This document shows positions 26,645-35,334 of a stretch of 64,000 bases of DNA, in pieces (positions within the stretch are counted from its first letter, which is position 1; every line of letters starts with the position of its first letter). Under the pieces are notes generated by a model that was not told where the DNA came from, ran no database searches, and saw nothing but the letters and a program-made list of their open reading frames with translations. The DNA lies in the NCBI RefSeq assembly GCF_025979705.1, contig NZ_CP110136.1, positions 930,001-994,000 of the forward strand, read 5' to 3'. The translations under genes were made by a program, and so were the position numbers. This DNA comes from Hymenobacter sp. YIM 151858-1 (GTDB lineage: Bacteria; Bacteroidota; Bacteroidia; Cytophagales; Hymenobacteraceae).

Positions 26645-27721
26645 ATGTCCGGCCTTCTGACTTTGTTGCTGCTCCCGTTTAGCTGGCTGTACGCCGGTGT
26701 AGCGGCCGTGCGCAACTGGTTTTACGATACCGGCCGCTGGGAAAGCACCGCTGCCGGGGTGCCGCTCATCAACGTGGGCAACCTGCGCGTAGGCGGCACC
26801 GGCAAAACGCCCCACGTGGCTTGGGTAATCGAGCAACTGTTGGCCGCCGGTCACCAACCGGCCATCCTGAGCAGGGGCTACGGAAGGCGTACCAAGGGTT
26901 TCAGGCTGGCCAGCAGCACCGATACGGCCGCAACCATCGGCGACGAGCCCTGGCAGCACTTTCATGCGTTTGGGCAGCAGGTACCGGTGGTGGTGGATGA
27001 AGACCGCCGCCATGGCCTAGCCGAAATTGCCCAGCAGCTACCCAAGGTGACTGCGGTGGTGCTCGACGATGCTTACCAGCACCGCCGCGTGCGCCCGAGC
27101 CTCAACATCCTGCTTACCGAGCAGGCGCGCCCTTTTTGGACTGACCACGTGCTGCCCGCCGGCCGCCTGCGCGAAAGCCGCCTGGGGGCCCGCCGCGCCG
27201 ATGTCGTCATCATCACCAAATGCCCGCCCGAGTGGCCCGCGCACGAGCAGCAAGCCGCCGTGGCGCAGGTGCGGCGCTACGCCCGGCCCGGCGTGCCGGT
27301 GCTGTTTTCAACGTACAGCTACGGCCAGCCAACGGCGGTGCTGCCCACCGCAGCCGCCCTAGGTGCGGTGCAGCCCGGGCAGCCGGTGGTGGTGCTCACG
27401 GGCATTGCCCAGCCCGAGCCGCTGCTGAGCGAGTTGCGCCGGCGCGGGCACGCTGTGCTGGCGCACCACCAATTTGCCGACCACCACGCGTTTAACGCCG
27501 CCGAGTTGCAGGCGCTGGCCGCTGCACTGCCGCCCGCGGCAGTTATCATCACCACCGAAAAAGATGCTGCGCGCCTGCGCGAGCCGGCATTACGTACCAT
27601 CGTGGCATCTTTGCCGTTATTCTACGTTCCTATTCGCGTAGCATTCCTGGCCGATGGCGCTCAGCGCCTGCAAGCCATGCTCGCGCCGCCCCAGCTTACG
27701 CCCCGTGTCGTTGCCTCCTGA
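26645..27721 (+). CDS. lpxK: Tetraacyldisaccharide 4'-kinase
   Basis: From ATG 26645 the protein has 358 residues. An N-terminal membrane anchor (LLTLLLLPFSWLYAGVAAV) is followed by the P-loop variant NLRVGGTGKTP near residue 48 and LDDAYQHR near residue 142, both LpxK signatures. It phosphorylates the 4'-position of lipid A disaccharide at the inner membrane. The frame stays open for 73 codons upstream over the divergent glycosylase start, but the membrane anchor sets the true start. A TATTTTTG box at 26593-26600 is a plausible -7 element. Confidence 0.95.
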   Translation: MSGLLTLLLLPFSWLYAGVAAVRNWFYDTGRWESTAAGVPLINVGNLRVGGTGKTPHVAWVIEQLLAAGHQPAILSRGYGRRTKGFRLASSTDTAATIGDEPWQHFHAFGQQVPVVVDEDRRHGLAEIAQQLPKVTAVVLDDAYQHRRVRPSLNILLTEQARPFWTDHVLPAGRLRESRLGARRADVVIITKCPPEWPAHEQQAAVAQVRRYARPGVPVLFSTYSYGQPTAVLPTAAALGAVQPGQPVVVLTGIAQPEPLLSELRRRGHAVLAHHQFADHHAFNAAELQALAAALPPAAVIITTEKDAARLREPALRTIVASLPLFYVPIRVAFLADGAQRLQAMLAPPQLTPRVVAS

Positions 27722-29687
27722 CGTTTCTGCCCTTTGCCAAACCCTGCGGCTCGGCCGCGCTAGCCGGCTATTGCTGTGGCTGCTATTGCTGTTGCCGCTC
27801 GTAAGCCGCGCCCAGGTTGTCGACGACTCGACGCGGGTGCTGTACGGGCCGCGCACCACCTTGGTGGTGCGCGAGGAAAACCTGCTGCGCAACCAGCCCG
27901 AAGGCTCCGTTCTGGATACTACGCTCACCGGCATCCAGAACAACCGCAACTGGTACTACGACAGCACCTTTCAGCAGGACCTGGGCAACGTGGGCACCGC
28001 TTCGCGGCGCTTGTTGTGGGAAACCAACACCAACATCGGCATTCGGTACGGCCGCACGGCTTTCGACAAGTACTTCCGCAACTCGGCCAACATCCCGTAC
28101 TACGACACCCGCTCGCCCTACACGTATTTTCGGTTTGTGCAGGGTGCGCAGGGCGAGCAGGTGTTTGAGGGCAGCTACAGCCGCAGCATCAAAAAAGCCG
28201 TGAACCTGGGCATTGCCTACGAGCGGTTTAGCGCCAACAAGCAGCTGGGGGCCGTGAGCACCCGCGAGGGGCAGGTAACGCACACGGGCGTGCTCGTGTT
28301 TGCCCGCTACCAAACCAAAAACGACCGTTACCACCTGCTAACCAACTACTACACGGCCAAGCACCGCGCGGCCGAGCAGGGGGGCATCCGTCCGGGCCTC
28401 AACGCGGCGGGCGAGCGTGATTCGCTGGAACAGCTGTTTGATTACGAGCAGGAAACCGTTTGGCTTACGCAGGCCATCAACAAAGACCACCGCGACCGGT
28501 TTCACCTGGCCCACACCTACAACCTGGTGGGCCGGGGGCTTACCGCCTTCCACGTGTTCGACTGGAGCCGGCAATACAACCGCTACACCGACGACCGCCT
28601 GACTTTTGAGCAGGGCCGCCTGCTATTTTACCCCGAAGCCCTGCGCGATTCGGCCCGCACCGACGACGTGAGCCTGTACCGCCAGCTCGAAAACACGTTC
28701 GGTTTCCTGGGCCGCACCAAGTTGCTGGAGTACCGGGTGTACGGCCGCCAGCGCACTGGCCGCTACACCATGGAAAGCCTCACGGCCCGGCCCGCGCCCG
28801 AGCGCAAGGTGCCCACCGTGCAAGCCGATACCACCCAGATATTTGTGGGCGGCAACGCGGCTTTTCGTTGGAAGATCTTTCAGGTGCTGCTGGCCGGCGA
28901 GTACAAGTTTATCGACGAAGCCTGGGCCCGCGGCTCGTTGCGCCTGGGGCCGCTTTCGGGCGAGCTGCTGTACTCGTCGTTTGCGCCCACGCTCACGCAA
29001 CAGCGCTATTCGGGCAACCACCACCGCTGGGCTACCGACTTCGACAACACCAACATTACGCAGTTCACCGTCGCGTTCGATCAGCGAATCGGAGCCCCCA
29101 CGGCTCGTTTGCAGCAACGGGTGCAAGCCTCGGGGCGGCTCGTCAATATCAACAGCCTGGTGTACTACGGCCTCGATCCGGCCGCCCGCAACCGGCAGGA
29201 CCTGATTCCGCAACAGCTGACCGGTGCCAACGCCAACCAGCGGTTGCTCATTGGCACGCTGCGCCACCAGCTGCGCTACGGCGTGCTGCGCCTCGATAAT
29301 CTCGTAACCTTTACCGAAGGTGGCGACCAGCAGGGCCTGAGCATTCCGCAGGTGGTGGGCAACTCGCGCATTCTGGCCGAGGGCTTCCTGTTTCAGAAAG
29401 CGTTGTTCAGCCAGGTAGGGGTGGAGGCGTTCTACCAGTCGAGCTACAAGCCCTACGACTACTCGCCCGCCACGCAGCAGTTTTTCGTGCAGAACTACTT
29501 CACCTCGCGCGGCTACCCGGTGGTAGATGTGTTCGTGACGGCCGACATCAAAACCGTGTCGGTGTTTCTGAAGATGGCCTACATCAACCAGAACCTCGAC
29601 GGCAACGCCGGCTACTTCCCGACGCCTTACTACACGGGCATTCCGCGTAGCTTTCAGGTGGGCCTGAAGTGGAACTTCTTTGATTGA
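27654..29687 (+). CDS. Putative porin (outer-membrane barrel)
   Basis: A large protein (677 residues from the ATG) with a signal peptide ending LLLWLLLLLPLVSRAQ and a body of alternating aromatic beta strands ending in FQVGLKWNFFD, the typical C-terminal barrel strand. It fits the Bacteroidota 'putative porin' family. The ATG at 27654 overlaps lpxK by 68 bases; a GTG at 27705 or TTG at 27711 would give a shorter, more usual signal peptide and only about 10-17 bases of overlap. Either way the gene is translationally coupled to lpxK, linking it to outer-membrane assembly. Confidence 0.82.
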   Translation: MALSACKPCSRRPSLRPVSLPPDVSALCQTLRLGRASRLLLWLLLLLPLVSRAQVVDDSTRVLYGPRTTLVVREENLLRNQPEGSVLDTTLTGIQNNRNWYYDSTFQQDLGNVGTASRRLLWETNTNIGIRYGRTAFDKYFRNSANIPYYDTRSPYTYFRFVQGAQGEQVFEGSYSRSIKKAVNLGIAYERFSANKQLGAVSTREGQVTHTGVLVFARYQTKNDRYHLLTNYYTAKHRAAEQGGIRPGLNAAGERDSLEQLFDYEQETVWLTQAINKDHRDRFHLAHTYNLVGRGLTAFHVFDWSRQYNRYTDDRLTFEQGRLLFYPEALRDSARTDDVSLYRQLENTFGFLGRTKLLEYRVYGRQRTGRYTMESLTARPAPERKVPTVQADTTQIFVGGNAAFRWKIFQVLLAGEYKFIDEAWARGSLRLGPLSGELLYSSFAPTLTQQRYSGNHHRWATDFDNTNITQFTVAFDQRIGAPTARLQQRVQASGRLVNINSLVYYGLDPAARNRQDLIPQQLTGANANQRLLIGTLRHQLRYGVLRLDNLVTFTEGGDQQGLSIPQVVGNSRILAEGFLFQKALFSQVGVEAFYQSSYKPYDYSPATQQFFVQNYFTSRGYPVVDVFVTADIKTVSVFLKMAYINQNLDGNAGYFPTPYYTGIPRSFQVGLKWNFFD

Positions 29688-29747
29688 TTAACCTACCTAC
29701 TGGTAACCCGATTAGCCGCTTGGCTTAAACGGTTACTTTAATAGCAT

Positions 29748-30389
29748 ATGAGCGACCACAGCTTCGCCCAGCCTTCGGCCGAGGAGGCCCAGAAACGCGA
29801 AAAAACCATCCTGAAGCTGAAGCTGAATACCGACCCCAGGTGGGTAGACATTGCTTCGAAAAACATCGGCGATATCCTCGTCGACCACGCCTACTGCGAG
29901 CAAAAGGCGGCCTCAACGGGCATTTCGCTCATCGTGAGCTACCCCGAAAAAACGCGGCTCGTCGACGAGCTCACCGAGTTGGTAGCCGAGGAGTGGAGCC
30001 ACTTCGAGCGGGTGCTGCAGGAGCTGCGCAAGCGCAACCTGCCCCTGGGTCGGCCACGCCGCGATGAGTACGTGGTGGAGCTGATGAAGCACGTGCGCCG
30101 CGGCGGCGCGCGCGAGCGGCAGCTGATGGACCAGTTACTGGTATCGGCCCTGATCGAGGCCCGTTCGTGCGAACGGTTTAAGCTGCTCTGGAAACATATT
30201 CCGGATGCTGAGCTAAGCAAGTTTTACTACGAGCTGATGGTATCCGAAGCCGGACACTTCGTGGCGTACGTCGACCTGGCCAAGGAGTATTGCGACCCGC
30301 AGGAAGTGGATGCCCGCCTGCAGGAGCTGTTGAAGATTGAAGGGGAGATTGTAACCAGTCTGCCCGTGCGCGACGACCGCATGCATTAA
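29748..30389 (+). CDS. miaE: tRNA-(ms2io6A)-hydroxylase
   Basis: The 213-residue protein is a ferritin-like di-iron hydroxylase. Ligand motifs are visible as DHAYCEQKAAST (near residue 46), EEWSHFERV (near 82), EARSCERFKLL (near 136) and SEAGHFVAYV (near 165). MiaE hydroxylates the isopentenyl chain of ms2i6A37 to ms2io6A37 using O2. The gene lies 60 bases after the putative porin gene, on the same strand, and shares the window with miaB, which makes its substrate. Confidence 0.94.
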   Translation: MSDHSFAQPSAEEAQKREKTILKLKLNTDPRWVDIASKNIGDILVDHAYCEQKAASTGISLIVSYPEKTRLVDELTELVAEEWSHFERVLQELRKRNLPLGRPRRDEYVVELMKHVRRGGARERQLMDQLLVSALIEARSCERFKLLWKHIPDAELSKFYYELMVSEAGHFVAYVDLAKEYCDPQEVDARLQELLKIEGEIVTSLPVRDDRMH

Positions 30390-30526
30390 TATCAAGTATT
30401 TGATATTGAGGGTGTAGCCGCTGAATACCCCTGCGTTCAGCCCTGGGTGCTTGGGCTACTTGTGCAATGCGGCACCCAGGTAAGTATCTCAGATGCCGAG
30501 CCTACTGCGCATCTTTGCTGCCCGAA

Positions 30527-31606
30527 ATGCTAATGCTAAGAACCTGCGCCGCTAAGTACTGCTTAAGCTGGCGGCTGCTGCTGGTAGGAATGTGGCTCTT
30601 GTTGGGCCCAACCCTGCGCGCCCTGGGGCAAGAGGCCGTGGCAGGCCCGCCGCAGCTCGATACGATTACAACCTCCATTACGGCCCGCCACGTGCGGGTG
30701 CCCGGCTCCACGTTTTACGTGCGCAAAACGCCCGACTACGTGGCCGAGGAGTCGCTTAACGGCTTGGTGAAGCCCAACGGCGCTTTGCTGGAGGTGCTGC
30801 GGATTCCGCAAAGCAACTTCCTGAACGTGAAGGATGTGCTGGTGCAGCAGTACATGGCCAAAGCCGGGCGCATCGGCGAGCAACGCCAGCTGCTTTTCAA
30901 CGGGTACCCGGCCGTGTTTGGCGAGGGCGAAAGCATCGAGCCCGGTAAAAGCCTGATGGTGCTGGGCTTCGGCGATACTACCTCCATCATGCTGGTGTTC
31001 GGCCTCTACGAAAACGCCGATAAGCAATCGGCGGCCGAGCTCAAGAAGATGCTGCTTACCGGCTGGTACGACCCCAAAGGCACCATTCCGCCGCTCGAGC
31101 TGGCCCCGTTTGTGGTGCAGCTTGCGGGCACGCCTTTTCGGCTGCAGCAAGTGCGCAACGAGGGCAAGCTGTACGTGTTTGGCCCCGCGGTAGTGGCTAA
31201 AAGCAAACCCGACCCCATGCCGCCGCAGTTTACCGTGCAAGTGCTGCCACCGACTGCGTTCGACAACCTGCGCCCCGATTTGCACCGCAGCGTGCTGCAG
31301 CGCACCACGGCCGGGGCCATTATCCGAACCGAGGAGCGCCAGCTAAGCGCCGAGCCGGTGTTTGCGTACGAAATCAGCGCTACCAGCAGCTACCAGAAGC
31401 GGCCCGGCACCTTTCATCAGGTGGTAAAAACCGACGGCGAGGCTACGCTGGTGTTCGATGGGGTGGTGTTTGGGCCCGCCGAAGCAACTGCCACGCCAGC
31501 CAAAAAAAGCAAGCCGAAACCGGACAAGACTACCGGCAACCCCGCTGCGCCCGATTACGCCGCTGCGCTTAAAAAAATAGCCGCCAGCCTGCGCATGAAG
31601 CGCTAA
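30527..31606 (+). CDS. Secreted protein of unknown function
   Basis: I do not recognise a family. From ATG 30527 (a second ATG follows two codons later) the protein has 359 residues with a signal peptide (LSWRLLLVGMWLLLGPTLRALGQ). The mature part contains an LQVRN-type beta-rich core with several GFGDTTS and FGLYENADKQSA segments and a C-terminal Lys/Pro-rich region (AKKSKPKPDKTTGNP). No metal or catalytic motif stands out. It is likely periplasmic. A strong terminator with CCTAGG in both arms follows. Confidence 0.7.
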   Translation: MLMLRTCAAKYCLSWRLLLVGMWLLLGPTLRALGQEAVAGPPQLDTITTSITARHVRVPGSTFYVRKTPDYVAEESLNGLVKPNGALLEVLRIPQSNFLNVKDVLVQQYMAKAGRIGEQRQLLFNGYPAVFGEGESIEPGKSLMVLGFGDTTSIMLVFGLYENADKQSAAELKKMLLTGWYDPKGTIPPLELAPFVVQLAGTPFRLQQVRNEGKLYVFGPAVVAKSKPDPMPPQFTVQVLPPTAFDNLRPDLHRSVLQRTTAGAIIRTEERQLSAEPVFAYEISATSSYQKRPGTFHQVVKTDGEATLVFDGVVFGPAEATATPAKKSKPKPDKTTGNPAAPDYAAALKKIAASLRMKR

Positions 31607-31629
31607 CGCCAGCTGAGGCCTTTGCGCGC

Positions 31630-31661
31630 CCTAGGTGCGGCATGTGCTGCAAGCACCTAGG
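31630..31661. repeat. CCTAGGTGC inverted repeat
   Basis: CCTAGGTGC (31630-31638) and its complement GCACCTAGG (31653-31661) form a nine-bp hairpin with a 14-base loop, 24 bases after a stop codon. It lies just ahead of a second hairpin built from the same hexamer. Confidence 0.7.
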
Positions 31662-31690
31662 ACCTTACAGCTAACCGCCGCCATAACGCC

Positions 31691-31737
31691 AACCGGCCCC
31701 TAGGTGCTTGGTCATCAGCAGCACCTAGGGGCCGGTT
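31691..31737. terminator. Bidirectional terminator built on CCTAGG
   Basis: A perfect 18-bp stem (AACCGGCCCCTAGGTGCT at 31691-31708, partner 31720-31737) with an 11-base loop and a T-run. It lies between the convergent secreted-protein and GH2 genes. Both arms contain CCTAGG. Confidence 0.9.
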
Positions 31738-31754
31738 TTTAATGCAGGCTAAGG

Positions 31755-33608
31755 CTATGCTTCGGGCTGCGGCTCGTTGGCGCCCGGGGCAAAGCCGGCG
31801 GAGTTGAGCAGGCCGGGCGGTACGTCGAGCGCGCCGGTGTGCGGGTCGATCAGGCCGTTGCGCTCGTCCTCGATGTTGGTGGCCTGCGTGTACACGTCGC
31901 CGGCAATGGAGCGCTGCCGCAGCTCGCGCTTGAAGTCGCGGATTCGCTGGGCGCGGTCCTCGGAGTCGGCCGGGCCGCCGTAGTCCACAAAGCCGAAGCC
32001 GCCCCACTCGCTTACAATCAGGGGCTTCTGACGGCGGTAGTAGAACGGGTCGCCCACTACCAAAGGGTTCACGGCCACGCCCTCCATTTCGCCCTGCACC
32101 ATGCGGTCGAGCAGCTCGCGCCAGCGTTCCAGCTCGGGCGTGTACAGGTGGGCCGTCAGCAAATCGGATTTCAGGCGGCCCTCGTGCGAAATGTGGTGCC
32201 AGCCGTCGTTATCCACCACCAAAAACTGCGGGTGATGAATCTGCATGTAGTGGTACATCTCGATGATGTACTCGCGCGTGGCCGGGTTGGTGGCAATGTC
32301 CTGGCAGCCCCAGTCCTCGTTGTACAGGCTCCAGATAACCACCGAGGGGTGCGACTCGATCAGGGCCAGCATGCGCAGCAGCTCGGCGCGGTGGTTTTCG
32401 CGGCTGCGCGGGGTAGAGCTGTGCGGCGAAGGCACCTCCACCCACAGCAGCAAGCCCAGCTCGTCGGCGAGGTTGTAGATGCGCGGATCGACGCCGGCAA
32501 TGTGCACGCGCACCAGGTTGCAGCCCAGCTCCTTCATGGCGTGCATATGCCGCTGCATTTCCTCGTAGGTAGCCGTACCGGGCTGGTACAGAATGCCGTC
32601 GATGTAAATGGGCTCGTTGTTCAGGTACACGTTGCGCCCCCGCGACTCGATTTTGCGGAGCCCGAAATGCGTTTCTATTTCAGCGGTGTACCCGTCGGCG
32701 TCGATGAGCTGAGCCACCAACCGGTACAGGTTGGGCGAGGCGTTGGACCACACTTTGGCGCCGGCCAGCTCCATTACCACCCGTTGCTTGCGTTGGCCGG
32801 CTTCGAGCTTCATCGGGTACTCGGCCGTGGCCAGCGGCTGCGCCGATTTGGCAAACCGCTCGAACACCTGCAACCTTAGCGTGTAAGGCCCAGGGTCGTG
32901 AATGCGGGTGGTAAGGTTAAAGCGCACCATCTGGTCTTCGATAACGCTATCGACCCCCACGCGGGAGCGGAGGCGGTTGCGCTCCACCATTTCGAGCCAC
33001 ACCGAGCGCACGGCCCCGGTATAGGTTTGGTACCAGATGCCGCCCCGCTTGTACACGTGCGACTCCTGCTTGCCCCTAGGTGTTTCGGCATCCATGGTAT
33101 CCATGATGCGGACCGTGAGGCGGTTTACGGGGCGCAGGTGCACCTCCTGCAGCTCAAACGAAAACGAGGTGTACTCGCCGTAATGCACGGTTTCGCCCTC
33201 GATGGTGGTGAGCAGGTGCCCGTTCAGCCACACGCGGGTTTCGTAGCCGCACGCCCCAAACGTGAGCTGAAACATGGAGTTCGCACCTTCGTCGCCGCGC
33301 TCGGGCAGGGTAAACTCCCGCTCGTACCACACCACGATGCGGTCGTGCCAGGCCGTGGTGTTTTGCTGCCCCCGGGCTTCGAGGATGTGCGACTCCACCG
33401 AGCCGGGCCAATTGGCGTTAAGCTCGTACTGATGGGCCAGGTACCAGCCCTCGCGTAGGCCGCAGTCGTCGGGGTCGATGGCAAAGCGCCACTCGCCGTC
33501 CAGCAGCAGAAAATTGTTGGAGCGCAGCACTGCCCTGGGCAAAGGGTTGGCGGTGCGCACGTTGCCATTGGTGGGCGAGAAGCCGTAGTTCGTTTGCTCG
33601 GAATCCAT
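31755..33608 (-). CDS. Glycoside hydrolase family 2 enzyme
   Basis: From ATG 33608 the protein has 617 residues. Order: sugar-binding jelly roll (residues 20-175), immunoglobulin-like domain (180-285) and TIM barrel with the acid/base glutamate in WSLYNEDWG and the nucleophile in IVSEWGGFGF. This is a beta-galactosidase/beta-glucuronidase/mannosidase-type retaining enzyme; the exact sugar cannot be told. There is no signal peptide, so it acts on imported oligosaccharides. A TTG nine codons upstream is the only longer start. No SusCD pair or other glycosidase is adjacent. Confidence 0.9.
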   Translation of the reverse strand: MDSEQTNYGFSPTNGNVRTANPLPRAVLRSNNFLLLDGEWRFAIDPDDCGLREGWYLAHQYELNANWPGSVESHILEARGQQNTTAWHDRIVVWYEREFTLPERGDEGANSMFQLTFGACGYETRVWLNGHLLTTIEGETVHYGEYTSFSFELQEVHLRPVNRLTVRIMDTMDAETPRGKQESHVYKRGGIWYQTYTGAVRSVWLEMVERNRLRSRVGVDSVIEDQMVRFNLTTRIHDPGPYTLRLQVFERFAKSAQPLATAEYPMKLEAGQRKQRVVMELAGAKVWSNASPNLYRLVAQLIDADGYTAEIETHFGLRKIESRGRNVYLNNEPIYIDGILYQPGTATYEEMQRHMHAMKELGCNLVRVHIAGVDPRIYNLADELGLLLWVEVPSPHSSTPRSRENHRAELLRMLALIESHPSVVIWSLYNEDWGCQDIATNPATREYIIEMYHYMQIHHPQFLVVDNDGWHHISHEGRLKSDLLTAHLYTPELERWRELLDRMVQGEMEGVAVNPLVVGDPFYYRRQKPLIVSEWGGFGFVDYGGPADSEDRAQRIRDFKRELRQRSIAGDVYTQATNIEDERNGLIDPHTGALDVPPGLLNSAGFAPGANEPQPEA

Positions 33609-33681
33609 AGGAGCGCAGTGGTTGAGCACATTCAAACGAGTTTTCGGCTTCGCCGGATACCTCGAGTGTTTAAAAACAATA

Positions 33682-33713
33682 TACCCCGCTACTGCATAGG
33701 CACTAGCGGGGTA
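33682..33713 (-). terminator. Terminator
   Basis: A ten-bp stem (TACCCCGCTA at 33682-33691, partner 33704-33713). Read on the minus strand it is followed by ATTGTTTTTAA. It ends the transcript of the secreted protein at 33755-35032. Confidence 0.75.
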
Positions 33714-33754
33714 CGAGGTAAAGCAAGGCTTTGAAGCGGGCCGGGCCGCACTAA

Positions 33755-35032
33755 TCAGGTTTTCTGCTTTTTCTTTTTCGCCGCCGGAAACAAAATGTTG
33801 TTCAGGATAAGGCGGTAGCCGGGCGAGTTGGGGTGCAACGACAGCTCCGTGGGTTCTTCTTCCACCAGGTGCTGGTAGTCTTCGGGGTCGTGGCCGCCGT
33901 AAAACGTCCAGGTGCCTTTGCCCAGCTCGCCGTGCATGTAGCGCACCTCGCCCGAGGTCTTGTTTTCGCCCATCACCAGCACATCGGGCTTGATGAGCGT
34001 TTTGCGGAATGCCGTGGTTTGGCCCATAAACCCTTTCACCGTGCGGGTGTGGTTCTGGGTGAGCATGGTGGGCACGGGGTCGTTTTTGGCCGAAAACGTA
34101 AACAGCTGAAAATAATCGTTTTCCTCGCTCATGCCCCGCTCGTAGGGCTGCATGTCGATGTTGGAATACTCGTACTGGTAGGGGTTGCGCTCGATGGTAA
34201 AATTGCGGAAGGCCAGGGTGCGGTTGAAGTTGAGCTTTTGCTGCGCCTGCGGATCGGGAGCGTCGCCGTCGTACATCACATCTACCATATCGAGCCCCAA
34301 GCCGGCCAGAGCAATATCGTACGTGTCAGTAGCCGAGCACATAGCGAACAAGAAACCGCCGCCGGCCACAAATTCCTGCATTTTGGTAACTACCGAGGCC
34401 TTCATCTGCGACACTTTGCTAAAGCCGTGTCGCTTGGCGGCCGCCTCGGTATCGCGCTGCTGCTGCTGGTACCAGGGCCGGTTGCGGTAGGTGGCGTAAA
34501 ACTTGCCGTACTGGCCCGTAAAGTCCTCGTGGTGCAGGTGCAGCCAGTCGTATTTGGTGAGCTTGCCGTCGAGCACCTCGTCGTCGTACACCTCGGTGTA
34601 AGGAATTTCGGCGTAGGACAGCACCAACGTCACGGCGTCGTCCCAGGGTTGCTTGCCTTTGGGCGTGTACACCGCAATTTTGGGTGCTTTCTCCAGCTTC
34701 ATCAGGTCCATGTTGGCGTTCGGGTCGCCAATCTGGCTGAGTATGGCGCTGTACTGCGCATCCGATACCACCTGGTAGCTTACGCCGCGCACGGCCAGCT
34801 CCTGCTCGGCAGCCTGCACGGCCGGAAATGCAAAAGCGCCGCCGCGGTAGTTCAGCAGCCAATCCACCTCAATTTCCTTGGTTAGCAGCCAGTAAGCTGC
34901 CCCGTATGCTTTGAGGTGTTCGCGCTGGGCCTCATCCATCGGAATGAGAATTTGGCTGGCGCGGCTGGCCGTTGGCCCTAGGTAGGCCAGCAGCAGCAGC
35001 GCGAAAGCAAGCAAACGACGGATTGAAAGCAT
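33755..35032 (-). CDS. Secreted Bacteroidota protein, database name 'asparagine synthetase B'
   Basis: A 425-residue protein with a signal peptide (RLLAFALLLLAYLGPTASRAS) followed by QILIPMDEAQREHLKAYG and WLLNYRGGAFAF, which I recall as the hallmark of a Cytophagales family often labelled asparagine synthetase B. No N-terminal nucleophile cysteine, ATP-pyrophosphatase loop or other asparagine-synthetase motif is present, and export to the periplasm contradicts that role. The middle (FVAGGGFLFAMCSATDTYD) resembles a glutamine-amidotransferase-like fold. Function is unknown. ATG 35032 begins the signal peptide; the frame extends 17 codons further. Confidence 0.8.
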   Translation of the reverse strand: MLSIRRLLAFALLLLAYLGPTASRASQILIPMDEAQREHLKAYGAAYWLLTKEIEVDWLLNYRGGAFAFPAVQAAEQELAVRGVSYQVVSDAQYSAILSQIGDPNANMDLMKLEKAPKIAVYTPKGKQPWDDAVTLVLSYAEIPYTEVYDDEVLDGKLTKYDWLHLHHEDFTGQYGKFYATYRNRPWYQQQQRDTEAAAKRHGFSKVSQMKASVVTKMQEFVAGGGFLFAMCSATDTYDIALAGLGLDMVDVMYDGDAPDPQAQQKLNFNRTLAFRNFTIERNPYQYEYSNIDMQPYERGMSEENDYFQLFTFSAKNDPVPTMLTQNHTRTVKGFMGQTTAFRKTLIKPDVLVMGENKTSGEVRYMHGELGKGTWTFYGGHDPEDYQHLVEEEPTELSLHPNSPGYRLILNNILFPAAKKKKQKT

Positions 35033-35334
35033 GGGATTCACGATGCAAAAGAAGGGTAAAGGCACGCGGGCGTTGCACCACAACGGTGCCGGGCGGGTGG
35101 GCGTTCCGCTGAGGCGTGCATCCGGGCCGCAAGTTCAGGTGGCCCCAACTACCCGCCAGCCAACGCCTTGCCACCCCTGAAAGAACCTAGGCCGGCGGCA
35201 AACGGCCCAAAACAAATGTAGCAAAAGGCCCTACAGGTTTGTTGCAAAGCCGCTACCTTTCGGCGGGCTCAGTACAGCACATTTCGCGTTCGGGCAGGTA
35301 GAAGAAATCTTAGATTTGATTGTAGGCGTCGGGC
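35033..35334. other. Divergent intergenic region
   Basis: This 302-base spacer separates two divergent genes. It holds TACATTTG on the minus strand (35213-35220) and TAGATTTG on the plus strand (35311-35318), each matching the -7 consensus. Neither has a perfect -33 TTG. A CCTAGG site lies at 35187. No small gene is convincing. Confidence 0.45.
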
